From CALNXN01 sp942490645 (GTDB lineage Bacteria > Pseudomonadota > Alphaproteobacteria > Rhodobacterales > Rhodobacteraceae): DNA of 64,000 nucleotides. The stretch lies in contig CALNXN010000005.1 in assembly GCA_942490645.1 (NCBI GenBank), positions 434,001 through 498,000 of the forward strand, in the 5' to 3' direction. Each line of letters opens with the position of its first letter. The stretch's first letter is position 1. The translations under genes were made by a program, and so were the position numbers. The notes beneath the pieces are model-generated. The model did no database searches, was not told the DNA's origin, and saw nothing but the letters and a program-made list of their open reading frames with translations. This document shows, piece by piece, positions 17,245 through 29,232 of this stretch.

Positions 17245-18570
17245 ATGGAATTTGATCTGTCTGCACAGCCGCCGATCGTTCAGGACGCCGTCGGATATGC
17301 GTTGCAAGGTTGGGACTTTGCTAAGGAGTGGCTGCTGAGCCCCGCCGCGTGGTCGCAATTTGCACTGTTGGTCGTGGCGTATCTTTTGGCGGTTCTGATT
17401 GCGCGCAGGTTGCGGCGCGTCCTCAAACCGTTGCTGACACCGGACCCTGAATTGGATACGATAGTGGCCCGCGTGCGGCGCAACATGGTGGTCGTTTTGC
17501 CATTGCTGTTGCCCTTGCTGGCCTATGTGCTGACCGCGGCGGGCGAAGGCGTCGTGCGGTCGATTTTTGACAGCGGCGCGGTCATCGCCTTTGGCAAACG
17601 CGTATTCCTGTTTCTGGCCGTGCGAACACTGGTGCGCGAGATTATCCGCGACCCATTCCTGAAACTGCTGGGTCGCTACGTCTTGATCCCTGTGGCTGCA
17701 CTTTATGCGCTGGCCTTGCTTGATCCTCTGGTGGTTTTGCTCAACGAAACGATGATCGGGATCGGCAATATCTCGTTTTCGATCATGGCGATCATCCGTG
17801 GGATAATTGCGGGATCCGTTTTGTTTTGGTTGGGTGGCTGGTCCAATCAGCAATCCGTGCAGTTCATCGAAAAACAAGAACAAATGCGCCCGTCGATCCG
17901 TCAACTGGCGGCCAAAACGATTGAGTTCTCCATATTTGCCATCGCGTTCTTGCTCCTGATGAACATCATGGGCATCAACCTCAGCGCACTTGCGGTGATT
18001 GGGGGCGCAATTGGTGTTGGTCTCGGGTTTGGGCTGCAAAAAATCGCGTCCAACTTTATTTCGGGTGTGATCTTGTTGCTCGAGGGGCAGGCCACCGTTG
18101 GGGATTATGTGGAATTGGACGGCGGCGAGTCTGGCAAGATCGTCAAGATGACGGCCCGCGCGGCGATCCTTGAGACGTTTGACGGGCGCTGGATCGTTGT
18201 CCCGAATGAGGATTTCATCACAACCCGCGTGGTCAACTATTCAGACAGCGGATCGGCCAATCGCTATGAGGCGCCGTTTTCAGTGGGGTATGACACCGAT
18301 ATCAACCTGGTGCCCGATATCATCGAAAAGGCAGTGGCCACGCATCCCGGCGTGTTGAATGAACCCTATCCGCCTGACTGTGAGTTACGCGGCTTTGGCG
18401 ACAGTGGCATCGATTTTGCGGTCGAATTCTGGGTCAACGGGTTTGACGACGGTCCGAACAAATTCACTTCTGATGTGCTGTTTCTGATTTGGAACGCATT
18501 GAAAGAACATAACATCGAAATTCCTTATCCACAGCGCGTGGTCGAGATCAAAGGCACCTTGCCACAGTGA
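17245..18570 (+). CDS. MscS-family mechanosensitive ion channel
   Basis: 441 residues. Several membrane helices (about 35-52, 75-95, 105-125, 145-165, 175-195 and 230-250) lead into the MscS pore and beta domain. These include VIGGAIGVGLGFGLQKIASNFISGVILL (pore helix), then the family segment GQATVGDYVELDGGESGKIVKMTARAAIL and a C-terminal alpha/beta vestibule region. Such channels release solutes when membrane tension rises on hypo-osmotic shock. AGAGGGA precedes the ATG. Its stop overlaps the start of the following flavoprotein gene by 4 bases. Confidence 0.93.
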   Translation: MEFDLSAQPPIVQDAVGYALQGWDFAKEWLLSPAAWSQFALLVVAYLLAVLIARRLRRVLKPLLTPDPELDTIVARVRRNMVVVLPLLLPLLAYVLTAAGEGVVRSIFDSGAVIAFGKRVFLFLAVRTLVREIIRDPFLKLLGRYVLIPVAALYALALLDPLVVLLNETMIGIGNISFSIMAIIRGIIAGSVLFWLGGWSNQQSVQFIEKQEQMRPSIRQLAAKTIEFSIFAIAFLLLMNIMGINLSALAVIGGAIGVGLGFGLQKIASNFISGVILLLEGQATVGDYVELDGGESGKIVKMTARAAILETFDGRWIVVPNEDFITTRVVNYSDSGSANRYEAPFSVGYDTDINLVPDIIEKAVATHPGVLNEPYPPDCELRGFGDSGIDFAVEFWVNGFDDGPNKFTSDVLFLIWNALKEHNIEIPYPQRVVEIKGTLPQ

Positions 18571-19748
18571 CACATGTGGCAGTCATCGGGGCGGGTCCGG
18601 CAGGGTTGATGGCCGCAGAAACCATCTCGGGTGCCGGGCACGACGTCACCGTATTTGACGCCAAGCCATCCGTGGGACGCAAGTTCCTGATGGCGGGAAA
18701 ATCTGGTCTGAACCTGACCAAGAACGAAGATCTGAACAGTTTTGCCATGCACTACCGCGACGCGGAAACGCCTCTGCGCCCGATGCTGGAGGCGTTTGGC
18801 CCTGCAGCAGTGCAAGACTGGGCGCGCGGTCTTGGGCAAGAGGTATTCGTCGGGTCGACGGGCCGCGTGTTTCCCAAAGCGATGAAGGCGTCGCCCCTGA
18901 TGCGGGCATGGCTTGCGCGGCTTGAGGAGCGAGGGGTCGTTTTACGCACCAAGGTTCGCTGGCGTGGATGGGACGGCGCGCAGTTGGTTTTCGACGCCGC
19001 AACTGGCCGGGAAACGCTGGCGCCAGACGCGACGGTTTTGGCACTGGGCGGCGCGAGCTGGTCACGCTTGGGATCGGACGGGGCTTGGGCCAAGGTTTTG
19101 CTGGACCAAGGGGTGCGCATAACGGCATTTGAGCCGGCGAATTTTGGGCTGCAAGTTCGCTGGTCTGACCATATGCACAAGCATTTGGGGGCCGCCATCA
19201 AGGGCGTGCGGCTCGTTGCCGGAGACCTTACATCACAAGGCGAAATCGTGCTGTCTGCGCAAGGGCTGGAGGGTGGGGGTCTTTATGAGGTCAGCCGCGG
19301 AATCCGGTCCGGAGCACCGCTGATTGTTGATCTTTTGCCCAATTTGGATGTGGAAACCGCTGCGCAAAAGCTGTCGCGCCCGATCGGCAAGGCCAGCCTG
19401 TCCAACCACATCCGCAAAACGCTTCGGCTCGAAGGCGCAAAGCTGGCTCTGGCGCTGGAATGTGCGCATCCGTTGCCTCGCGAACCGTTAGCTCTGGCGC
19501 GCTGTCTCAAATCCCTTGTCATTCCGCATGAAGGACCGCGCCCAATGGACGAGGCAATTTCAACGGCCGGGGGTGTCCCGTTTTCCGAAATGACCAGCAC
19601 CCTGATGTTGCGCGCAAAACCGGGTGTTTTTTGCGCCGGTGAAATGCTCGACTGGGAGGCGCCGACGGGTGGTTATTTGATCACAGCATGCCTCGCTACG
19701 GGGCGCTGGGCGGGACAGGGCGCGTTGGATTATCTCGCGCAGGCTTAA
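18567..19748 (+). CDS. BaiN/HI0933-like flavoprotein (TIGR03862 type)
   Basis: 393 residues starting with a GTG that overlaps the channel stop. It has an N-terminal FAD-binding Rossmann motif (VIGAGPAGLMAAETI), the GRKFLMAGKSGLNLT segment typical of HI0933-like flavoproteins, and a C-terminal FAD motif (GVFCAGEMLDWEAPTGGYLIT). This family reduces or oxidises poorly defined substrates; a few relatives reduce C=C bonds. The physiological role here is unknown. Confidence 0.88.
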   Translation: MTHVAVIGAGPAGLMAAETISGAGHDVTVFDAKPSVGRKFLMAGKSGLNLTKNEDLNSFAMHYRDAETPLRPMLEAFGPAAVQDWARGLGQEVFVGSTGRVFPKAMKASPLMRAWLARLEERGVVLRTKVRWRGWDGAQLVFDAATGRETLAPDATVLALGGASWSRLGSDGAWAKVLLDQGVRITAFEPANFGLQVRWSDHMHKHLGAAIKGVRLVAGDLTSQGEIVLSAQGLEGGGLYEVSRGIRSGAPLIVDLLPNLDVETAAQKLSRPIGKASLSNHIRKTLRLEGAKLALALECAHPLPREPLALARCLKSLVIPHEGPRPMDEAISTAGGVPFSEMTSTLMLRAKPGVFCAGEMLDWEAPTGGYLITACLATGRWAGQGALDYLAQA

Positions 19749-20335
19749 CTGCCTTTTGCCGCCGCTGCCAAAAACGCAGGACGGTTGCGCAGTGCTTTGG
19801 CGTAGTTGAACAGTTTTTCATCTGTGCGTGGAAACTTGGCCCCCATGGCCCAGTTCAGACAATGACAGGCCAATAGATCCGGTACAGTTATGTCATCGCC
19901 CATCAGATAAGGCCCTTCCAGTCGTTCGGACAGTTTCGCGCAGGCACGCTCGAATTCAAACTTCAGGCTGTCGATCACTGCTGGAACGCGTTTGTCTTCG
20001 GGCAAAACGGCTGTGTGCTTGGCAGCAGACCACAAAATCGCGTCGAACTCGTCCACCAGCCAAAGCGTCATTGCGTCTTGCTGGGCGCGCGCGATGGTTC
20101 CGGCGGGCGCGGTCAAAGCGCCATGTTTGTCGGCCAAATAGGTCATAATGGCAACGGAATCCGTCAAAACGGCGTCACCATCCAATAGGGCCGGAATTTT
20201 ACCGGAAGGGTTATAGGTTCTAGCCTCCGGAGATTGCGGGGCGGCCGAGATATGTGTGTAGGGTTGCCCCAGTTCTTCCAACATCCACATGACGCGGAAT
20301 GCGCGGCTTCTCATGGCGCCAATCACTTTGTACAT
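19745..20335 (-). CDS. Glutathione S-transferase family protein
   Basis: 196 residues from the ATG at 20335, chosen because GGAGGGA lies just upstream; an ATG six codons earlier lacks such a site. An N-terminal thioredoxin-like domain (MYKVIGAMRSRAFRVMWML, then NPSGKIPALL and TDSVAIMTYLA) is followed by an all-helical C-terminal domain. The Ser in the first helix may be the catalytic residue. Role: conjugation or reduction using glutathione, substrate unknown. It converges on the flavoprotein gene, and the stop codons overlap. Confidence 0.87.
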   Translation of the reverse strand: MYKVIGAMRSRAFRVMWMLEELGQPYTHISAAPQSPEARTYNPSGKIPALLDGDAVLTDSVAIMTYLADKHGALTAPAGTIARAQQDAMTLWLVDEFDAILWSAAKHTAVLPEDKRVPAVIDSLKFEFERACAKLSERLEGPYLMGDDITVPDLLACHCLNWAMGAKFPRTDEKLFNYAKALRNRPAFLAAAAKGS

Positions 20336-20454
20336 TTCTGATCCCTCCGGCAATTCATCCGCGTTGTTTCACGACACCGGGGGCGAGGCAACTGCTGACA
20401 GATACTGTCAGGGCCTTCGGTTAATCTGATCCTATCATTACAAAGGAGAATGCT

Positions 20455-20886
20455 ATGTCGACCTCAGGAGGATGTTTGTGTGGGGCGGTCACCTATGAAA
20501 TCACCAAGGACCTTAAGGAAACGGGGGCCTGCCATTGCGATATGTGCCGAAAATGGAGCGGCGGCGTGTATCTGGGCGTTGAAGTGCCCGCAGATGGTGT
20601 GCAGTTGCAGGGGCAGGACAATTTGGAGACGTATGTTTCCTCGCCTTGGGCAGAACGCTGCTTTTGCCGCACCTGTGGGAGCAGTTTGTTCTATCGGATC
20701 ACCGCACCGGGGCCGTATCAGGGAACGTTCCACGTAGCACTTGGCTCGCTGGATGCGCCGAATGGCGTGGCGCTGACGGAAGAGGTCTTTATTGACCAAA
20801 AACCAGATGGATACAGCTTTGCCCAAAAGACCAAACAGATGACGGGTGCAGAGCTTATGGCACTGTTTGCGCCGCCTGAAGTCTAA
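20455..20886 (+). CDS. GFA family zinc-binding protein
   Basis: 143 residues of the glutathione-dependent formaldehyde-activating enzyme/centromere protein V fold. Zinc ligands are visible as CLCGAV (near residues 8-10), CHCDMC (near 28-33) and CFCRTCG (near 65-70). Activity on formaldehyde is proven only for a few members; most, like this one, have no known reaction. A strong AGGAG lies before the ATG. Its end overlaps that of holA by 4 bases. Confidence 0.85.
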   Translation: MSTSGGCLCGAVTYEITKDLKETGACHCDMCRKWSGGVYLGVEVPADGVQLQGQDNLETYVSSPWAERCFCRTCGSSLFYRITAPGPYQGTFHVALGSLDAPNGVALTEEVFIDQKPDGYSFAQKTKQMTGAELMALFAPPEV

Positions 20887-21884
20887 CGCGCGCCCAGCAT
20901 CGCGAGGCGGATAAACGCGCGCTCGACCAGTGCCATGGCCGGAGCGTTTTGTCCCGCTGACCGCAGTTGCAGGTCCGTATCGGTCAGAACGGTCAAGGCT
21001 GTTTCCAACTTGGGCGCGCCCCAACGGCGGGCCTGAGCGAGCATGCGGTCACGATTAGGTCCGAAAATCGTTGGGCGTCCGGTTGTGTCGCATGCAGCCC
21101 GGTGCAGCGCGCGAAAATGGCGCATAGCGCCAATGCAGAGCGCGACCGGCGTGGCCCCTTGCGCGATCAGCTTTTGCATCACCTGGCCGATCTCATGGGC
21201 CTTGCCATCAGCCACGACCATCAGAACGTCATCCACATCTGCTTCTGTTGAAGTCGGCGCGCAGGCCGCAATATCCGCCAATGACAGCGGCGTATCGTCC
21301 CCGAGTTTATAGAGCACCAGCTTTTCAAGCGTCTGGCGGAAATCACCGGGATCAAGCGCCTGAGCCAGATCGTTCAGCGCGCCCATCACGTCACCGGACG
21401 GGGTTGGCATGCCGGCCGCACGCAAGCCGGCTTCGATTTCTTCGCGCGTCGGCGGGTTGTCAAAGATCGCGGCGGCATAGGCATCGCGGTGTGCCTCAAA
21501 CGCTTTGCGCAGCTTTGAGGTGGGTTTCAGCGCCCCCGCCGTCACAATGATCTGGGCGTCACCCGGTTGCCAGTCCTGCATTGCTTGCAATATGGCCGGG
21601 GCGCTGTTTTCATTGGCGTCTTCCACAAAGGCCGCGCGCGGACCGGGGAAAAATCCGATGGCCTTCACGGCATCGGTCAGGATCGCGGGATCCTTGCGCA
21701 AATCACCCCCGGCAATACGCGACAGCCGCATTTCCTCTTCCGCGGCCGGACCAAGCAGCGCTGCCAAGACCTCTTGGCGCTTGAGGGCGACCCGCATGGC
21801 ATCTGAGCCGTAAATCAGCAGGCCCAGCTTGGCCGTATCCGGTTTGGCGAAGTAGGCATTGGCATCGCGGGTCGACAGTTTCAT
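20883..21884 (-). CDS. holA: DNA polymerase III subunit delta
   Basis: 333 residues, the expected length of HolA, the clamp-loader subunit that opens the sliding clamp. The N-terminal AAA+-like domain begins LSTRDANAYFAKPD...LLIYGSDAMRV; the middle has ALKPTSKLRKAFE; the C-terminal helical collar closes with VERAFIRLAMLGAR. The start overlaps the lptE stop by 4 bases, and both follow leuS, a conserved alphaproteobacterial order. Confidence 0.92.
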   Translation of the reverse strand: MKLSTRDANAYFAKPDTAKLGLLIYGSDAMRVALKRQEVLAALLGPAAEEEMRLSRIAGGDLRKDPAILTDAVKAIGFFPGPRAAFVEDANENSAPAILQAMQDWQPGDAQIIVTAGALKPTSKLRKAFEAHRDAYAAAIFDNPPTREEIEAGLRAAGMPTPSGDVMGALNDLAQALDPGDFRQTLEKLVLYKLGDDTPLSLADIAACAPTSTEADVDDVLMVVADGKAHEIGQVMQKLIAQGATPVALCIGAMRHFRALHRAACDTTGRPTIFGPNRDRMLAQARRWGAPKLETALTVLTDTDLQLRSAGQNAPAMALVERAFIRLAMLGAR

Positions 21885-22346
21885 GTGATCTCGGCAGACA
21901 GCAGCCGCGTGAGGATCTGATCGGCGAGGATCACCATCAAGCGTTGTTGCGCATCCCGTTCCGCAGACAGGGTCGCCACGGTGGTGCCGGTGGCCGAATA
22001 CCCCGTAAAGCTGTCCACCGCGCCGGAGGTCACGACCTGACCGCTGTTCAGATCCGTGAGCACATAATCAGCTTCGCCCAAAAGGTTGAAGCGGGTAATG
22101 TTGCCTTGCCGGTTGACCGCCAATCCATCCTTTTCGGATCGCACCGTAAGGGCCAGAGCATAGCGGGGATCGGCTGTGCGACCCAAACGCTCTTCCAGCC
22201 GCCGGGTCACAAGGAAGGCGTCGCGCGAGTTGGGTTCCGACACCTCAACACGCCCTTGCAGTTTTGTGCCTGATCCACCCGTTCCATACACCGGTTGAAA
22301 CCCGCAAGCGGCAAGCGCCAGTGGCATCAGCAATAAAGAGCGGCGT

Positions 22347-22360
<14 letters not shown>
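21881..22360 (-). CDS. lptE: LPS-assembly lipoprotein LptE
   Basis: 159 residues. A lipoprotein signal with a lipobox (LALAACGFQPVYG, Cys near residue 19) is followed by the LptE fold. The protein plugs the LptD barrel and helps place lipopolysaccharide in the outer membrane. The CGFxPxY sequence after the lipobox is typical of LptE. The start overlaps the leuS stop by 14 bases. Confidence 0.9.
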
Positions 22361-24908
<2,548 letters not shown>

Positions 24909-24994
24909 GTCAGCGTCCTTTTCAACGTGTAAGCAGGTCTCGCTCGGATGTGGCGATGGACCGGAAAGGGGTGAATTGTCTCGTCAAACCGAGA

Positions 24995-25489
24995 TCAAAG
25001 ACGATTGTCGGCGATCCGTAGCTGACGTGCGCGGCTCAGAATCGCATCTTCGATCGCACGTGCCGTTGCCGCACTGGCTGGTCCGCTGCGCGTTTGCAAG
25101 GATACGTTCAGCGACCGTGCATCCAAGGCAGGATCATCAATCAGAATCGTTGCGCGATACGCGCGCCCGCCGCCGGGGGGTGTCCCGTATCCTGTCAGAA
25201 TCACGCCTGTAAACGGATCAACCGATTGAACGGGCAAGAAGTTGAGCACTTCCAAAGACGCGGCCCAAAGGTACTTGTTCACCAGAACCTTGGTTTCATT
25301 GTCCTGACTTCTGAAGATGTTCCAAATGGTGTTTTCAGTGTCGAGATTGTTGGGATTGGTGTTGGGGTCGGTATATTGCGCAGGACGTTCCGTTGCCGGG
25401 CTGCCAAGGTTTCGACCTGATCCGCACGCGGTCAGCGACACGACGGCCGCACCGCATACCAACAGTTTTACAATACTCAGACGCCCCAT
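24995..25489 (-). CDS. DUF3576 lipoprotein
   Basis: 164 residues. The lipobox (VSLTACGSG, Cys near residue 22) marks an exported lipoprotein. The mature part (ENTIWNIFRS, VNKYLWAASLEVLNFLPVQSVDPFTGVILTGY) is the DUF3576 family, conserved in Alphaproteobacteria directly upstream of leuS. The function is unknown; an outer-membrane or envelope role is inferred from the lipobox and the link to lptE. Confidence 0.86.
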   Translation of the reverse strand: MGRLSIVKLLVCGAAVVSLTACGSGRNLGSPATERPAQYTDPNTNPNNLDTENTIWNIFRSQDNETKVLVNKYLWAASLEVLNFLPVQSVDPFTGVILTGYGTPPGGGRAYRATILIDDPALDARSLNVSLQTRSGPASAATARAIEDAILSRARQLRIADNRL

Positions 25490-25792
25490 GACTGATATCC
25501 CTTGCCCGGTTTGCCCTCTGGTCTATCCAAGCCTCGCACTGCGGGCAAGGTCTATGTCGGCCGCAGAGGTCAACGCGCAGATATACGTTTGATAACAGGG
25601 GTGTCTTGTTTATTGGCACATCCCGTGAAATCGGGCGAAAACAGAGGTGTGGCAAAGCTGCACCATCCTTGACCAGTTTGTGGCGGCTCTGCGCGCTTTT
25701 CTTGCCAAGATTACCCGAAAGAGCGAAACACCCGTCATACCCTTTCCGGATTCCCCGGTTTGGGCATGTGAATTTAAACCGAGGGAAAACTC
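25490..25792. other. Intergenic region between DUF3576 and porin genes
   Basis: About 300 bases between divergent genes. It must hold the promoters of both and probably a long 5' leader of the porin mRNA. A TTGACC at 25669 could be a -35 element, but no clear -10 box follows at the right distance. GAGGGA (25780s) is the porin ribosome-binding site. No open frame of interest. Confidence 0.45.
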
Positions 25793-26707
25793 ATGAAAAA
25801 AGTTCTCTTCGCTACAACAGCCCTGGTCGCGACCGCTGGCGTTGCAGCAGCAGACGTCACATTCGGCGGCTACGGCCGTTTCGGCGTCATCTACAATGAC
25901 ACAGCAGCTGGTGACTCCACAGACGTCACAAGCCGTTTCCGTCTGCAAATCGACGCAACAGCAGAATCTGACGCAGGCGTCACATTCGGTGCACGCGTTC
26001 GCATCCAGCAGAACAACTCTGACGTTGGCGCACACGGCGGCGGCATGGGCCCAACAGCTGGTCCAGCAGGCACAGGCATCAACGGTGTTCGCTTCTTCGC
26101 GCGCTCCGGCGGTCTGGAAGTCGGCGTTGGTAACATCTTCGGCGCACTGGAATTCATGCCAGGTCAGTACCCAATCGACCTCGGTCTGACAGGTCTGGGC
26201 TACGACTACACAGCCTATGCATTCAACGCTGACGCATACTCCTCCGGCGCCAACGGTGCTGCAGGCCAGAACGGTGTTGAAGTTCTGTACTCCATGGGCG
26301 ACTTCTCGTTCCACATCTCCGCTTCCGACACCAATGACCGCGTTGCAGCTTACGGTGCATACACGTTCTCCGGTTGGACAGTGGCTCTTGGTGCACAAGA
26401 CTCCAGCGCCGCAGGCGACACCGAGTGGACAATCACAGCTGGTGGTACTTTGGGTATCGCAGACGTGACAGTTGCTTATGCTGACAACGGCACAAACGGC
26501 GACCGTACAGTCATCGCGGCACGCTTCGACGTTGGCGCAGCAACAAACGTAGAAGTCTACGTTGCTGACGACTCGATCCTGCCCGACACAGGCTACGGTA
26601 TCGACTTCAACCACGACATGGGCGGCGGTACATCGCTGCGCGGTGGTATCGCGTCCCGCCTGAACGGCGACACACGCGCTGACCTGGGTGTTCGCTTCAA
26701 CTTCTAA
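25793..26707 (+). CDS. Outer-membrane porin
   Basis: 304 residues. A clean signal peptide (MKKVLFATTALVATAGVAAA) is followed by a short 16-strand-type porin: DVTFGGYGRFGV at the start, alternating beta strands and a C-terminal strand ending in Phe (LGVRFNF), the outer-membrane insertion signal. Codon use is extreme: Thr is nearly always ACA and Ala very often GCA, unlike neighbouring genes. This suggests a very highly expressed protein. A good terminator follows at 26733. It probably forms the major general diffusion pore. Confidence 0.93.
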   Translation: MKKVLFATTALVATAGVAAADVTFGGYGRFGVIYNDTAAGDSTDVTSRFRLQIDATAESDAGVTFGARVRIQQNNSDVGAHGGGMGPTAGPAGTGINGVRFFARSGGLEVGVGNIFGALEFMPGQYPIDLGLTGLGYDYTAYAFNADAYSSGANGAAGQNGVEVLYSMGDFSFHISASDTNDRVAAYGAYTFSGWTVALGAQDSSAAGDTEWTITAGGTLGIADVTVAYADNGTNGDRTVIAARFDVGAATNVEVYVADDSILPDTGYGIDFNHDMGGGTSLRGGIASRLNGDTRADLGVRFNF

Positions 26708-26732
26708 GTTGATCTGAATACCTAAAAGATTT

Positions 26733-26762
26733 GGGGCGGTCCTTTGGGTCCGCCCCTTTTCT
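26733..26762 (+). terminator. Rho-independent terminator after the porin gene
   Basis: GGGGCGG (26733-26739) pairs with CCGCCCC (26750-26756), with inner CC/GG pairing around TTT, followed by TTTTCTTTT. A strong terminator, fitting a monocistronic, highly expressed porin. Confidence 0.85.
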
Positions 26763-26811
26763 TTTGTGCAACACTGTTATCTTGTGCCTTTCAAAGAAGT
26801 GAGGGCAGAAA

Positions 26812-27468
26812 ATGGGTTTGCAAAGCATTCTGGACCGGATCAACGCAGCCGAAGACGCAGCGGGCCGTGCACATGGCTCGGTGAAATTGATTGCCGTCTC
26901 CAAAGTGCAACCCAACGAGCGGGTGCACGCTGTGCTGGAGCAAGGCCACAGATGCTTTGGCGAAAACCGGGTGCAAGAGGCGGCGAGCAAGTGGCCCGAT
27001 TTCCGCGAAAACTTCGACGACATCGACCTGCATCTGATCGGCCCTTTGCAGACCAACAAGGCGCGTCAGGCGTTCGAACTGTTTCAATCCATCCATTCAC
27101 TGGACCGCCCAAAGCTCGCCAAGACCTTTGCGCGGCTGGCACAGGAAACGGGCGGTTGTCCGTCGCTCTTTGTGCAGGTCAACACCGGTGAAGAAGACCA
27201 AAAAGCCGGGGTTCTGCCGCAAGACGCTGATGCTTTTATCGCAGAGTGCCGTGCAATGGACCTGCCGGTGAGCGGTCTGATGTGCATCCCGCCCGTAGAT
27301 GAAGAGCCCGCGCTGCATTTTGCGCTGCTGGGCAAGATCGCTGCCCGCAACGGAATGGATGGGCTGAGCATGGGGATGAGTGGCGATTTCGAACGCGCCA
27401 TCGCTTTGGGAGCGACTCATGTCAGAGTTGGATCGGCCATATTTGGCGAACGGACATCGTCGGGTTGA
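26812..27468 (+). CDS. YggS/PROSC pyridoxal-phosphate homeostasis protein
   Basis: 218 residues of the single-domain TIM-barrel PLP-binding family. The PLP lysine lies in LIAVSKVQP (near residue 28), followed by CFGENRVQEA and HLIGPLQTNK, then the phosphate-binding GLSMGMSGDFERAI and THVRVGSAIFG. It has no known catalytic activity and buffers free PLP in the cytosol. It starts 50 bases after the porin terminator and is therefore probably transcribed on its own. Confidence 0.93.
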   Translation: MGLQSILDRINAAEDAAGRAHGSVKLIAVSKVQPNERVHAVLEQGHRCFGENRVQEAASKWPDFRENFDDIDLHLIGPLQTNKARQAFELFQSIHSLDRPKLAKTFARLAQETGGCPSLFVQVNTGEEDQKAGVLPQDADAFIAECRAMDLPVSGLMCIPPVDEEPALHFALLGKIAARNGMDGLSMGMSGDFERAIALGATHVRVGSAIFGERTSSG

Positions 27469-27489
27469 ACGTCCTGACGCGCAGGTGCC

Positions 27490-27984
27490 CTATGGCACAA
27501 TCAAACGTGTTTTCAATGTGATACGCGGCGCGATTTTATGCAGGTGTTCCCGTTTTAGCGCGATGCAGCCTTCCGTGGGAAACCCCGGCCTGCGCCATTG
27601 ATGCACGAATATGGCGGAACCCCGGCCCTTGACGGCGTAGGGCCAATTCCAATCCGTCAAAAGGATCAAATCATAAAGCGGATCGGCACGGCGGAGGGTT
27701 TCGTGGCTGTGGGCATAGGGGGCTCTGACCATCATATTGTAATCTTCGTGGCCTGGATCATCGGACCAAAGATCCCCCGGTCGGATGGGAACCGCCCAAT
27801 TGGCTGGGCGGGCGATGCGATCAGGCCGATACAGCATCCCAACCAAGCGGTGAATCCCGCGCGGGGTCGCGCCGTCGCCTTCGCGTTTGCGATGTGAACG
27901 CCCGCCACGCCCCAAAGTGCAGGGATATGTGACCCCTTGAAACCGTAACCCAAGAGGCGTCAGCACCATATCATTCGGTGTCAC
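27490..27984 (-). CDS. L,D-transpeptidase-like (YkuD-type) protein
   Basis: 164 residues with a small YkuD/ErfK-type domain. The catalytic region reads IFVHQWRRPGFPTEGCIALKREHL, matching the H-(x)n-[ST]-x-GC pattern of L,D-transpeptidases, with the Cys as nucleophile. No signal peptide is visible, which is odd for an enzyme acting on peptidoglycan; proteins of this short group (DUF-like YkuD variants) may have another substrate. Its ATG overlaps the ribA stop by 4 bases. Confidence 0.8.
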   Translation of the reverse strand: MTPNDMVLTPLGLRFQGVTYPCTLGRGGRSHRKREGDGATPRGIHRLVGMLYRPDRIARPANWAVPIRPGDLWSDDPGHEDYNMMVRAPYAHSHETLRRADPLYDLILLTDWNWPYAVKGRGSAIFVHQWRRPGFPTEGCIALKREHLHKIAPRITLKTRLIVP

Positions 27985-29068
27985 AGCAAATGTCCGGACT
28001 TAGCGGCCTTGGTCGCCAGATACGCCGTGTTATGACGGTTTTCTCCGACTTTCAGAGGGACACGCTCCGCCACGCTGATGCCGCTCGCGACCATCATATC
28101 GACCTTCTTGGGATTGTTGGTCATCAGCCGAACTGAGGAAAAACCAAGTGATTTCAGGATGTCGGACCCTATCCGGAAATCCCGCTCATCATCTTCGAAG
28201 CCCAGCCTGTGGTTGGCCTCGACCGTGTCGAACCCCTGATCCTGGAGCGAATACGCGCGCATCTTGTTGGTCAATCCAATGCCGCGCCCCTCCTGGTTCA
28301 GGTAGAGCAATACGCCCGCACCCTCTTGCCCCATTTGGGCCAAAGCGGCGCGCAGTTGTGGCCCACAGTCGCATTTGAGTGACCCCAACAGATCGCCGGT
28401 GAAGCACGCGGAATGGAGCCGGGTCAAAACGGGGGCTGCGCGGTCCGGGCGTCCGATCTCAATCGCGTAGTGCTCTTCGCCGCCGTCCTCCGGCCGGAAC
28501 ACATGCAGTCGGCCGGCCTCGGAGACCTCCATGGGCAGTCGCGCACTTATTACGGCATTAAGCGGATGCGGTCCGCCCAGATGTTCCAACGCCTGTTGCA
28601 GTGGCAGCGTCGTCAACCGATGCTTGTCCGCAAAGGCTTCGGGATTTTCCAGATCTGAGATCAACGCCGCCGGCAGCAATCTGGCCGATTTCAAAGGCTG
28701 AGTGCTGCGCCATGCGGGGTTGCGTCGCCGCCGCGAGCACATGTGAGCGGGCCTTTCATCGGCGCGCGCAAGTCATCCGCAGGGTCAGCAACCGATTGGA
28801 TCCAGTTCAGCGTTGCGTCTGATGGCGGGACCACGCGGGCCAGAGTGCCGTCATAAGCGCGCGCTTTGAGGGTCTCGGCGCGCCGCGCAGTGATTGCCAA
28901 GACGGTTTCAGAACCCAGTGAAAGGGCATCGGCCATACGCTCCGCATCCAGCGTCTCCGCGGCCAAGACCAAAACAGGTCTTGCCCCCAATAACACGACC
29001 GGAACACCCATGCGCAGGTCAGCCCGTGCCCGCGCCAATCGTTCTGTTATGTCAGGCGCGAAGCTCAT
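27981..29068 (-). pseudogene. ribA: GTP cyclohydrolase II, split by a one-base frameshift
   Basis: First enzyme of riboflavin synthesis. The N-terminal segment (29068 to about 28695; SFAPDITERLARARADLRMG..., to GDATPHGAALSL) and the catalytic segment (about 28693 to 27981) are in different frames. Adding one T to the TTT run (AAA at 28693-28695 on the plus strand) would read ...AALSLLKSARLLPAALI..., restoring one protein of about 360 residues. The catalytic part is intact: zinc ligands CFTGDLLGSLKCDC and the GTP-binding NQEGRGIGLTNKMRA. Because the gene is normally needed, a homopolymer base-call error is at least as likely as a real mutation. Confidence 0.85.
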
Positions 29069-29232
29069 TCTGTTACAATGCCTTTGATTTGCAGCCCTGA
29101 TCTAGGCGATTTTCGTCCGATTTGAAACATTTACCCCGGTCTTCAACACGAGCCCGTGAAATAGCTGCGCTTCGTCCTTGCCGGATCACCTTTTTGTGCA
29201 CATCTCATAGCGCAACGTAAGGGAGAAAGCGC

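Noticed and set aside
25610..26614. A 334-codon minus-strand frame very rich in Cys and Val
   Set aside because: It is the mirror of the porin gene and results from that gene's ACA/GCA codon bias.
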